Shown in pieces: positions 1 through 6,019 of a stretch of DNA of 6,576 nt. The notes under the pieces are model-generated. The model did not search any database, had not been told where the DNA came from, and worked only from the letters and a program-made list of their open reading frames with translations. Within the stretch, counting starts at the first letter, position 1; every line of letters begins with the position of its first letter. A program made the position numbers and the translations under genes. This DNA is from an uncultured Oscillospiraceae bacterium (GTDB lineage Bacteria; Bacillota; Clostridia; Oscillospirales; Oscillospiraceae): positions 1 through 6,576 of the forward strand of contig CAKTXB010000111.1 in assembly GCA_934630555.1 (NCBI GenBank), in the 5' to 3' direction.

Positions 1-1036
1 TCTCCTCCGGCCGCAGGTCAAAGCACTTGCGCACCAGCGCGCCCAGCTCCGCATCCGGCAGCTTGCCCGTGCCGAAGGATTCCACCAGCACGGAGACCGG
101 CTGTGCCACGCCAATGGCATACGCCAGCTCGATCTGGCACTTCTTCGCCAGCCCCGCCGCCACAATGTTCTTGGCAATATAGCGCGCCATATACGCCGCG
201 CTGCGGTCCACCTTCGTCGGGTCCTTGCCCGAGAACGCGCCGCCGCCGTGCGCCGCATAACCGCCGTAGGTGTCCACAATGATCTTGCGTCCCGTCAGGC
301 CCGAATCGCCCACCGGGCCGCCAATGACAAACCGGCCCGTCGGGTTCACCAAAAACCGCGTGTCCGCGTCCAGCAGCCGGCCGGGCAGGTTGGGCTTGAT
401 GACCTCTTCGATCACGCCCTCGCGCAGCGTTTCGATCGAAACATCCGGCGCATGCTGTGTTGAAACGACCACCGTGTCAATGCGCGCGACCGAACCATCC
501 GGCGCATACTCCACCGAGACCTGGCTCTTGCCGTCCGGCCGCAGCCAGCCGAGCTTTCCTTCGCGGCGGCAGCGGCTGAGCGCGCGCGTCAGGTTGTGTG
601 CATACGAGATCGGCGCCGGCATGAGCTCCTTCGTTTCGTCGCACGCAAAGCCGAACATCATGCCCTGATCGCCCGCGCCGGTCTGCGCCGCGTCGTCAAA
701 CGAGCTGTCCACGCCCATGGCAATGTCCTCTGACTGCTTGTCAATGGCCGTGAGCACCGCGCAGCTGCGCCCGTCAAAGCCGCACTCGGCGTTGTCGTAG
801 CCAATTTCTGTGATGGTGTCGCGCGCAATGCCCGCAATGTCCACATAGCAGCTCGTCGTGATCTCCCCCATCACCAGGACCAGACCCGTCGTTGTCGCGC
901 ATTCGCACGCCACGCGCGCATTCGGGTCTTTTGCCAGAATGGCATCCAGCACGCCGTCCGAGATCTGGTCGCATACCTTGTCAGGATGCCCCTCCGTTAC
1001 GGATTCCGAGGTAAAAATTCTTCTTTCCTTGTTCAT
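1..1036 (-). CDS. metK: S-adenosylmethionine synthetase (methionine adenosyltransferase), 3' end cut by the window
   Basis: Makes S-adenosylmethionine from methionine and ATP in the cytoplasm, releasing phosphate and diphosphate. The 345 visible codons begin [20 protein letters not shown]. They carry the family's N-terminal GHPDK motif (residues 16-20, with the ATP-binding histidine at 17), the GAGDQG motif (120-125) and the glycine-rich [13 protein letters not shown] segment (263-275). MetK proteins are usually about 390-400 residues, so roughly 50 C-terminal residues lie beyond position 1. The ATG at 1034-1036 is chosen because AAAGGAG lies 8 nt upstream and homologues start just before the FTSESV motif. 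Control is by the SAM-I riboswitch and terminator in its leader. No frameshift or missing motif is seen in the visible part. The family assignment is essentially certain. Confidence 0.97.
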   Translation of the reverse strand, partial: MNKERRIFTSESVTEGHPDKVCDQISDGVLDAILAKDPNARVACECATTTGLVLVMGEITTSCYVDIAGIARDTITEIGYDNAECGFDGRSCAVLTAIDKQSEDIAMGVDSSFDDAAQTGAGDQGMMFGFACDETKELMPAPISYAHNLTRALSRCRREGKLGWLRPDGKSQVSVEYAPDGSVARIDTVVVSTQHAPDVSIETLREGVIEEVIKPNLPGRLLDADTRFLVNPTGRFVIGGPVGDSGLTGRKIIVDTYGGYAAHGGGAFSGKDPTKVDRSAAYMARYIAKNIVAAGLAKKCQIELAYAIGVAQPVSVLVESFGTGKLPDAELGALVRKCFDLRPEE

Positions 1037-1044
1037 ACAGCATT

Positions 1045-1051
1045 CTCCTTT
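1045..1051 (-). promoter_or_regulatory. metK ribosome binding site
   Basis: AAAGGAG on the minus strand, 8 nt before the ATG at 1036. It fixes the metK start and lies downstream of the riboswitch terminator, so it is transcribed only on read-through. Confidence 0.85.
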
Positions 1052-1071
1052 ACACATTGCGTCGGGGCATG

Positions 1072-1100
1072 AAAAAAACGCTTTGTCATCGACAAAGCGT
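1072..1100 (-). terminator. Intrinsic terminator of the metK SAM riboswitch
   Basis: On the minus strand ACGCTTTGTC and GACAAAGCGT form a perfect 10-bp stem around a 3-nt loop (1088-1090), followed directly by a run of seven T. It lies 12 nt after the aptamer P1 helix and before the metK ribosome binding site, the usual position of the expression platform in S-box leaders. When SAM is bound, P1 forms and this hairpin should stop transcription. I could not delineate a convincing antiterminator by eye. Confidence 0.93.
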
Positions 1101-1112
1101 ACGAAATCATTC

Positions 1113-1204
1113 CCTCATCTTTCGATCACTTCGCCGGATTTGGCACCTTGCAATGCAGGTTGCCGGGCTTCATCGGGCCGTTCCCTCCGCCACTCTTGAT
1201 AAGG
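1113..1204 (-). ncRNA. SAM-I riboswitch (S-box leader) aptamer
   Basis: The minus strand carries the S-box landmarks in order: CTTATCAAGAG, GGAGGGAACGGCCC, GATGAAGCCCGGCAACC, GGTGCCAAATCC and finally GATGAGG. The closing P1 helix pairs CCTTATC (1198-1204) with GATGAGG (1113-1119). The family binds S-adenosylmethionine and typically switches off transcription of methionine and SAM genes, which fits its place directly upstream of metK. A terminator with a U-tract follows, so control is by premature termination. Confidence 0.97.
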
Positions 1205-1222
1205 CTATTTGGTTGTATCCAC

Positions 1223-1250
1223 ATTATATCCGCTTTTCTCTGTTTGTCAA
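1223..1250 (-). promoter_or_regulatory. Sigma-A-type promoter of the metK riboswitch leader
   Basis: On the minus strand there is a perfect -35 TTGACA (1245-1250), a 16-nt spacer and a perfect -10 TATAAT (1223-1228). The predicted transcript would start near 1216, about a dozen bases before the P1 helix of the riboswitch. Confidence 0.9.
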
Positions 1251-1304
1251 CACCCCGCGCGGTTTTTTTCACATTTTTCCGGCTATACTTCCACTGTTCA
1301 TACT

Positions 1305-1339
1305 TTGTTATAGATTTTCGCGTGCAAATACGCTAAGAT
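1305..1339 (+). promoter_or_regulatory. Weak candidate promoter region for the rhomboid-like gene
   Basis: A -10-like TAAGAT lies at 1334-1339, 27 nt before the start codon. The best -35-like hexamer, TTGTTA at 1305-1310, is 23 nt away, which is too far for a standard promoter, and the 17-nt position reads TAGATT. The gene needs a promoter here because its only upstream neighbour, metK, is divergent. The exact site is uncertain. Confidence 0.25.
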
Positions 1340-1353
1340 ACACATACATTGTT

Positions 1354-1358
1354 AGGAG
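1354..1358 (+). promoter_or_regulatory. Ribosome binding site deciding the rhomboid-like start
   Basis: AGGAG lies 8 nt before the ATG at 1367. A TTG at 1349 opens the same frame earlier but lies upstream of this site, so the ATG is preferred. Confidence 0.8.
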
Positions 1359-1366
1359 CTGAGTTT

Positions 1367-2239
1367 ATGAAAGACCTTAAAAAGCGCTTTGACCGTTTCT
1401 GTCTGAAAAACCGTGACAGCGGCATCCGCGATCTCATGCTGGTGCTGGCCATCGGAAATCTGGCCGTGTATCTGCTCTCGGTCATTGACCCGAGCAACGT
1501 CGTCTATTCCTTCCTCTGCTTTTCGCGCAGCAAAATTCTGCACGGGCAGATCTGGCGGCTGTTTACTTACGTCTTTACCTATCTGTCCGACGTCGACCCG
1601 CGTTACCTCTTCCTCGCGCTCATCTCACTGTTCTGCTACTACCAGTTCGGCAAGATCCTCGAAAACTACTGGGGCACGCTCCGCTTTAATCTCTACTACC
1701 TCACCGGCGTCGTCCTCACCGACACTGCCGGCCTGCTGCTCGGCTTCTCCGTAGACGCCAGCGCGCTGTACCTCAGTCTGTTTCTGGCCGTGGCCACCAT
1801 CGCGCCGGAGGCGCAGGTGCTGCTGTTTTTCTTCATCCCCATCAAGTTCAAATACATGGCCCTCGTCTATCTTGCCTTTACCGCCATTGACGTTGTCACG
1901 TATGTGCTGGCCTATGGCCTTCTGTCCTTCACGTGGCTGCTGCCGCTCGTGCCGCTGGCAAACTACTTCCTGTTCTTCGGCAGTGGTATCTCGGTGCTCT
2001 TCCCCGCCTCGTGGCGTGCCCGCGCGCACCGCACACATACACCGCACCAGCGGCCAAACGCCAACTGGTCGCAGCGTTACCAGTCCACGACCGGCGAGCG
2101 CCCCTACCGTCACAAGTGCACGGTCTGCGGGCGCACGGACACGGAGTATCCGAACCTCGAATTCCGCTACTGCTCCAAGTGCAACGGCTACTACTGCTAC
2201 TGCATCGACCACATCAACAACCACGTCCACATCCAGTAA
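1367..2239 (+). CDS. Rhomboid/derlin-fold membrane protein, probable pseudoprotease, with C-terminal zinc ribbon
   Basis: A 290-residue protein with about six hydrophobic segments between residues 21 and 212. Rhomboid-fold signatures are visible: GQIWRLFTYVF (60-70, the loop-1 WR motif), FGKILENYWG (94-103, with the conserved glutamate) and VLLFFFIPIK (151-160), typical of the family after helix 4. The catalytic Gly-x-Ser-Gly is replaced by DASA (130-133), so a serine remains at 132. Helix 6 (about 190-212) contains no histidine, so the Ser-His dyad appears absent and proteolysis is unlikely. The basic tail leads to a zinc ribbon: C251-x2-C254, C269-x2-C272, then C277, C279, H282, H286 and H288. 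By analogy with derlins and iRhoms it may bind membrane proteins, but this is inference. It stands alone, divergent from metK. The fold is fairly sure; the role is unknown. Confidence 0.75.
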   Translation: MKDLKKRFDRFCLKNRDSGIRDLMLVLAIGNLAVYLLSVIDPSNVVYSFLCFSRSKILHGQIWRLFTYVFTYLSDVDPRYLFLALISLFCYYQFGKILENYWGTLRFNLYYLTGVVLTDTAGLLLGFSVDASALYLSLFLAVATIAPEAQVLLFFFIPIKFKYMALVYLAFTAIDVVTYVLAYGLLSFTWLLPLVPLANYFLFFGSGISVLFPASWRARAHRTHTPHQRPNANWSQRYQSTTGERPYRHKCTVCGRTDTEYPNLEFRYCSKCNGYYCYCIDHINNHVHIQ

Positions 2240-2252
2240 TTTGAATGTTCCA

Positions 2253-2341
2253 GCGGCGCCGCAGACACGGCGCCGCCGAACATGATCCGGACTTTTTTCG
2301 CGCCTGTGGGCGCGAACTCTGCGAGGCTTTTTGACAGACTG
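2253..2341 (+). repeat. Structured intergenic repeat, copy A
   Basis: Starts 14 nt after the rhomboid-like stop codon. It consists of a 9-bp hairpin (GCGGCGCCG 2253-2261 with CGGCGCCGC 2268-2276, 6-nt loop), a short linker with a T6 run, a perfect 8-bp hairpin (TTCGCGCC 2297-2304 with GGCGCGAA 2309-2316, loop TGTG), and CTCTGCGAGGC followed by T5 and GACAGACTG. The core 2271-2341 matches the reverse complement of 6444-6515 in 66 of 72 aligned columns (five substitutions, one indel). It may act as a 3'-end or terminator element for the upstream gene, but neither hairpin is directly followed by a T-run, so it is not a simple intrinsic terminator. Confidence 0.85.
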
Positions 2342-2384
2342 GACCGCGCCATCCTAAAAATGGATGGCTCGGCTGTTCTTTGTC

Positions 2385-2413
2385 TTGACGCACCGGCCTG
2401 CAAATGATAGAAT
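2385..2413 (+). promoter_or_regulatory. Promoter of tRNA-Leu
   Basis: TTGACG (2385-2390), a 17-nt spacer and TAGAAT (2408-2413). Transcription would start near 2420, about 10 nt before the mature tRNA 5' end. Confidence 0.8.
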
Positions 2414-2429
2414 ACACAGGTATTCATCC

Positions 2430-2515
2430 GCCGGCGTGGTGGAACAGGTAGACACAGGGGACTTAAAATCCCCCGGCATTGCGCTATACGGGTTCGATTC
2501 CCGTCGCCGGTACCA
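2430..2515 (+). tRNA. tRNA-Leu, anticodon UAA
   Basis: An 86-nt class II tRNA. Acceptor arms GCCGGCG (2430-2436) and CGCCGGT (2505-2511) pair fully with one terminal G-U. The discriminator is A2512, as expected for leucine, and CCA is encoded at 2513-2515. The anticodon stem GGGGA/TCCCC (2457-2461, 2469-2473) encloses loop CTTAAAA, giving anticodon TAA at 2464-2466. The T arm is ACGGGTTCGATTCCCGT, preceded by a long variable region. It decodes UUA, and UUG by wobble. It is a stand-alone unit with its own promoter and terminator. Confidence 0.97.
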
Positions 2516-2547
2516 AAAGCGGAGCACGTAAAACGTGCTCCGCTTTT
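2515..2547 (+). terminator. Intrinsic terminator of tRNA-Leu
   Basis: GCGGAGCACGT (2519-2529) and ACGTGCTCCGC (2533-2543) form an 11-bp stem with a 3-nt loop, followed by TTTT. The AAAA at 2515-2518, which includes the last A of the tRNA CCA, can pair with TTTT at 2544-2547 to lengthen the stem to 15 bp. Termination therefore abuts the tRNA 3' end. Confidence 0.93.
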
Positions 2548-2597
2548 GCATGGCCTGAACAGCGGCTTTCGCTTATCAATATCGGAAAAACGCGCAA

Positions 2598-2631
2598 AAG
2601 ATCCCGCCGTCCGGCCGGACGGCGGGATCTT
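2598..2631 (-). terminator. Intrinsic terminator of the SLH protein gene
   Basis: A perfect 34-nt self-complementary sequence whose arms are AAGATCCCGCCGTCCGG and its reverse complement, 10 nt after the SLH stop codon. On the minus strand the stem runs directly into TTTTGCGCG, with TTTTT a few bases later. It faces the tRNA-Leu terminator across about 50 bp, so the two convergent units are separated by back-to-back terminators. Confidence 0.85.
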
Positions 2632-2641
2632 CAATGAAAGC

Positions 2642-5600
2642 TTACTTGTTGATGTAGCGGTACAGCATCGTTGCGACCTGTGCGCGCGTAGCCGAGGTCT
2701 TCGGGGAGAGCTTGCCGCCGATGCCGGCGACGATCTCATTCTTCACGGCCCACTTCATGGCGTCCGTCGCATAGGCGGAAACCTTGGTGTAATCGCTGAA
2801 GCCCGTCAGCGTGCCCGTCGCGGCCGGCTTGCTGGCATAGCGATACAGGAACGTTGCGATCTCTTCACGGCTCACATTGTCGTTCGGAGCAAACTTGTTC
2901 GCGCCCTTGCCGGTCACGATGCCCTTGTTGTAGGCCCACAGCACGGCGTTGTAGTAGTACTGGCCTCTCACAACATCGGTGAACGGGTTGGCGATGCCCG
3001 AAACGCTGGGCTCGCCCGCCATACGGTACAGGACCGTCACAAGCATTGCGCGGCTCATGTTGGTGTTCGGGCTGAATTTCTTCGCGCCCGTACCGGTGAT
3101 GTAGCCTTCCTTCGCCATGTACTCAATGGCGTCGCCCGCCCAGGACCTCACATTGGCCGGGATGTCGTTGAACGTCACCGTGACCTTGGCCTGCTCCACC
3201 TTGAACAGGATCTTGCCGGTGTCCACTTCCGTGCCGTTCTTCTTGCTCGAGCCGGTGGTCTTATACAGCGTATAGCTGATCTCCGCCGTCTTGGCGTTGG
3301 ACTTCGGCAGGAAGAACACGTCGCCCAGATCATATTCGTCCGAGTCGGGGTTGAACCAGTACTTGTCGCGCTTGCCGTACTCCTCAGAGTTGGAAGCGGT
3401 CTTATAGTAGCTGTACAGCGTGCCGTTCGTCACCTTGTCGAACATGACATAGTAGTTGTCCAGCTTCGAGGAAGAAACGTTCTTCGGCTGCAAGGACTTC
3501 ACGAGCTTCAGATTCGTGAACGTGTCGCCGTCGGTCGTGATGGTCACGAACTTGGTATTGTTGACCTCGATCACCAGCGTGCCGTCCACATTGCGGCTCT
3601 TGTCGTTCTTATCCTTGCCATAGGCCGTGAACGGGACCTTCACCGTGTAAGCCGAGGAGCGCGTGCCCGCACGGAATTCCACAGTATCCAGATCGTCCTG
3701 CTTGGAAGTTGCCTCATAGTAATACTTCGAGCTGGAAGAGACCTTGCTGGCCTTCGTTTCGCCGGACTCATACAGATGGCCGTAGCTCGACGTGCCGTAG
3801 TTCGTGGCGTCGCCAATGGCGAACTTCACGTAGTCCAGTGTGCCCTTGGAGTATTCGTCCTCAAAGAAGCTCTGGAAATCGTCCTCATCCAGAGAAACGG
3901 TTTCCTCGGAGGAAACATAGTACGTCACATCGCCGTCGGAAGAACCGTCGCCGTCAATGGTCACACGGCCCGTTGCGATCTCTGTGCCGGAGGAGGTGTA
4001 GGCGGTGTAGTCCACATAGTGCTTGGAGTAGCTGTCGTTGATGATAAACACAAGGTCGTCCAGATCCACGCGCGAGGAGCTGCTCGGCTCATAGTAGCAC
4101 AGGGTCGAGGCCGTGACCTTGTTGCTGCTGGAGGTGGAGTCCTTGTCCTTATACAGCGTGCCGCCGTACTGGCTCGTGAACTTCACATAGCTCAGCGTCG
4201 AGCCGGAAGCGTTCTTGACTTTCTTGTAGAAGTCGTTGCCGTCAAAGTAGGCATAGCCGTCGGAATCGGACTCATAGTTGATGGTCTCCGCCGAAACAAC
4301 GCCGGAAACCGTGACCGTCACGGTGTCGGTATAGATCTGGCCGCCGATGGTGACCGACGCCTTGATGGTGCTCGTGCCCTTGCTCGAGCCGGTCACAGTC
4401 GTCGTAGCCGTGCCGCCGGACAGCGCCTTGCTCGTCGCGCCAAGCGTCACATACGAGGTGCCGCTCGCCTTGGAGAACGTCACCGTTTCCGTACCGGCAT
4501 AAGAAGCACCGGCCGTCGTCTTCACCGTTGCCGTCAGCGTCGCCGAGCCGTCGATCTTGATCGTCGAGGGGCTCACCGTCAGCGTCAGCGTATAGGTCTG
4601 CGGTGTCACCGTGATGGCAGCACGGGTAGACTCCGCAGTCTTCGGCGTTACACCGTCCGTCGAAGTGGCGACACAGTAGTAATACGTCGTGCCAAGAGTC
4701 GTCTTTGTATCCGGGGTATAGCTCGTGCTGTTTTGACCGCTGATGGGCGTGCCCGCAGCACTTGCAGAGGTTGCCATGTACCACTGATAGGTGGTGGTAA
4801 CGCCTTCATAGCCGCCCGTTGTGGCAACCGTCAGAGCGGTCGCCGTTGCGTTCTGCACATAGGTCGCGGAAGAGACCGGATTCGTCGTGAAGCTCAGCGT
4901 CGTGTAGTTCAGGGTGTCGCTCACAACGACCGGAATCGTCTGTGTCTTGCCTCTGTACGTGACCGTCAGCGTCGTGCTGCCGGCCGCAACAGCCGTGACC
5001 GTCCATTCCGGAGCCTCAGCCGTGCCGCCCGGGGTCACAGTAGCCTTAGTCACATCATCCGACGCGATCGTAACGTCCTTCAGCGCGACCGTCGGTGCAG
5101 TCGCCTTGGTGCAGGCCACAGTTGCCGTCACCGCAAGATTGGAGGCGTTCAGCTTCTTAGTCTTCTTGGCTTCAATCTTCGTGTTCAGGTCATTCAGGGC
5201 CGGCGCAGTCAGGTTGATGCCGGTTAGGGCCGTGCAGGCAGCGCAGTCGCAAGTCGTAGCAGATGCAGACTGGTCTGTGCAGGTGCAGCCAACGACCGCG
5301 CAGCACTTTTCAGGTGCATTCTGAACCGTAAGCGACACATTAGCGCTCTTTGTGCTGTCTGCTGTGGAAGTCGCAATGACATATGCCGTTCCGGCCTTCA
5401 AAGCAGTCACTTCGCCGGTGCTGGCATTCACGGAAATAACATCCGTGCTCGTCACGCTGCTGTCGCTGCCAGAAACCGACCACGTAACACTTGTAACGGT
5501 CGTCGTGTCGCCGGCATCTAGCGTGACCGTAGCCGTCAGCGTCTGCTTCTCGCCGACTGTCATGGTGGGCTTCGTGGGCGCACCGATCGTCACGCCCGCC

Positions 5601-5686
5601 ACAGCCGCCATTGCCGCCGGGATCATGGCGCAGACCATTGCCAGCACAAGCGCCACGGCAAGCAGTCTGCTCATCGTTTTCTTCAT
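2642..5686 (-). CDS. Secreted S-layer-homology surface protein with Ig-like domains and a triplicated module
   Basis: A 1014-residue protein exported by a typical signal peptide (MKKTMSRLLAVALVLAMVCA, cleavage probably near residue 27 after AMA). Reading on: a BIG2-like Ig domain (about 31-122), a cysteine cluster (seven Cys in 128-151), a second Big-like domain (154-257), an Ig-like domain with W302 and C338 (258-361), another Big-like domain (363-461), three copies of a 110-125 residue module (about 467-580, 587-710 and 713-832), and three C-terminal SLH domains (about 839-892, 902-955 and 963-1013). The SLH domains carry SRAM, SREE and TRAQ at the TRAE-like position. SLH domains usually bind pyruvylated secondary cell wall polymer, so the protein should sit on the cell surface as an S-layer or adhesive component; its partner is unknown. 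The middle is very rich in Ser, Thr, Tyr and Asp. The start is set by AGAGAGG 9 nt before the ATG at 5684-5686; an in-frame ATG at 5716 would only lengthen the signal region. It has its own promoter and terminator. Confidence 0.93.
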   Translation of the reverse strand: MKKTMSRLLAVALVLAMVCAMIPAAMAAVAGVTIGAPTKPTMTVGEKQTLTATVTLDAGDTTTVTSVTWSVSGSDSSVTSTDVISVNASTGEVTALKAGTAYVIATSTADSTKSANVSLTVQNAPEKCCAVVGCTCTDQSASATTCDCAACTALTGINLTAPALNDLNTKIEAKKTKKLNASNLAVTATVACTKATAPTVALKDVTIASDDVTKATVTPGGTAEAPEWTVTAVAAGSTTLTVTYRGKTQTIPVVVSDTLNYTTLSFTTNPVSSATYVQNATATALTVATTGGYEGVTTTYQWYMATSASAAGTPISGQNSTSYTPDTKTTLGTTYYYCVATSTDGVTPKTAESTRAAITVTPQTYTLTLTVSPSTIKIDGSATLTATVKTTAGASYAGTETVTFSKASGTSYVTLGATSKALSGGTATTTVTGSSKGTSTIKASVTIGGQIYTDTVTVTVSGVVSAETINYESDSDGYAYFDGNDFYKKVKNASGSTLSYVKFTSQYGGTLYKDKDSTSSSNKVTASTLCYYEPSSSSRVDLDDLVFIINDSYSKHYVDYTAYTSSGTEIATGRVTIDGDGSSDGDVTYYVSSEETVSLDEDDFQSFFEDEYSKGTLDYVKFAIGDATNYGTSSYGHLYESGETKASKVSSSSKYYYEATSKQDDLDTVEFRAGTRSSAYTVKVPFTAYGKDKNDKSRNVDGTLVIEVNNTKFVTITTDGDTFTNLKLVKSLQPKNVSSSKLDNYYVMFDKVTNGTLYSYYKTASNSEEYGKRDKYWFNPDSDEYDLGDVFFLPKSNAKTAEISYTLYKTTGSSKKNGTEVDTGKILFKVEQAKVTVTFNDIPANVRSWAGDAIEYMAKEGYITGTGAKKFSPNTNMSRAMLVTVLYRMAGEPSVSGIANPFTDVVRGQYYYNAVLWAYNKGIVTGKGANKFAPNDNVSREEIATFLYRYASKPAATGTLTGFSDYTKVSAYATDAMKWAVKNEIVAGIGGKLSPKTSATRAQVATMLYRYINK

Positions 5687-5695
5687 AAGTATGTA

Positions 5696-5702
5696 CCTCT
5701 CT
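5696..5702 (-). promoter_or_regulatory. Ribosome binding site deciding the SLH protein start
   Basis: AGAGAGG on the minus strand, about 9 nt before the ATG at 5686. It supports the start that puts the lysines of the signal peptide at the N-terminus. Confidence 0.65.
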
Positions 5703-5750
5703 TTCATAGTTGACATAAATGAAATCTGAGATTCTGGATGCTCGTATACC

Positions 5751-5778
5751 AGTTTACCATAAATCGTGCAAAAATCAA
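5751..5778 (-). promoter_or_regulatory. Extended -10 promoter of the SLH protein gene
   Basis: On the minus strand TTGATT (5773-5778), a 16-nt spacer and TAAACT (5751-5756), preceded by TGG, which makes an extended -10. The predicted start near 5744 gives a leader of about 58 nt. It lies just downstream of the FTR-like gene, so the SLH gene is probably transcribed separately from the thioredoxin pair. Confidence 0.6.
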
Positions 5779-5821
5779 CTGCTTTATGTTTTTTAAGAAT
5801 TTCCCCGGCCGCAAGGCCGCA

Positions 5822-6019
5822 TTATTTTTCCTTATAATACAGCCTGCAATGACAATACCCTTCAAACTCCGGGTCCTTGATCTGCCGGCGGAACTCCTCG
5901 CATATGCACTTGTTTTCCTCCGTCCGGGCCAAACGGCACGGGCAGTAGCCGCCGGTGCGCTTCAGCCCCTCCTGAACGCGGGCCACAACTTCTTTGTCCT
6001 CGTTGAGCCGGACCTTCAT
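5822..6019 (-). CDS. Small ferredoxin-thioredoxin reductase catalytic-subunit-like [4Fe-4S] protein
   Basis: A 65-residue protein with three Cys-x-Cys pairs: CPC (26-28), CIC (38-40) and CHC (56-58), in the sequence style of the ferredoxin-thioredoxin reductase (FTR) catalytic chain. That subunit holds a [4Fe-4S] cluster beside a redox-active disulfide and passes ferredoxin electrons to thioredoxin. By analogy C26, C38, C40 and C56 would bind the cluster and C28 and C58 would form the disulfide; this is inference. Spacing is CPC-x9-CIC-x15-CHC, unlike the plant and cyanobacterial CPC-x16-CPC-x8-CHC, and the protein is much shorter. No variable subunit gene is visible. Its ATG overlaps the thioredoxin stop (ATGA), and GAGG inside the thioredoxin gene is a plausible ribosome site, so the two are likely translationally coupled. 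The pairing with thioredoxin supports the assignment. The real electron donor is not shown. Confidence 0.8.
   Translation of the reverse strand: MKVRLNEDKEVVARVQEGLKRTGGYCPCRLARTEENKCICEEFRRQIKDPEFEGYCHCRLYYKEK

Noticed and set aside
270..668. Plus-strand frames opposite metK
   Set aside because: metK on the minus strand is unmistakable through this stretch, and these frames show no family motifs or ribosome sites.
1349..1366. Upstream TTG start for the rhomboid-like protein
   Set aside because: It precedes the AGGAG ribosome site at 1354-1358, which is correctly spaced for the ATG at 1367.
1625..2230. A 201-codon minus-strand frame opposite the rhomboid-like gene
   Set aside because: The product is a compositional shadow (runs of V, D, A, E, R) with no start signals, while the plus strand encodes a coherent membrane protein with a zinc ribbon.
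2253..2341. The repeat as an insertion sequence, integron site or CRISPR unit
   Set aside because: There is no transposase or integrase, no spacer-repeat periodicity and no target-site duplication visible at either copy.
2349..2367. CCATCC/GGATGG hairpin between repeat copy A and the tRNA promoter
   Set aside because: It has a 6-bp stem with a 7-nt loop, no T-run and no counterpart next to copy B, so it is not supported as a functional element.
2546..5227. An open frame of 893 codons on the plus strand, antisense to the SLH gene
   Set aside because: It lies inside a well-supported secreted protein gene, has no ribosome binding site, begins inside the tRNA terminator and encodes a low-complexity Arg/Val/Leu-rich product. 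It arises because GC-rich codon bias removes stops in the opposite frame.
5806..5819. CGGCC-GCAA-GGCCG hairpin after the FTR-like gene as its terminator
   Set aside because: The stem is only 5 bp and no T-run follows on the minus strand. The T-rich stretch is on the plus side, where no gene needs ending. The end of the thioredoxin/FTR-like transcript is therefore undetermined.
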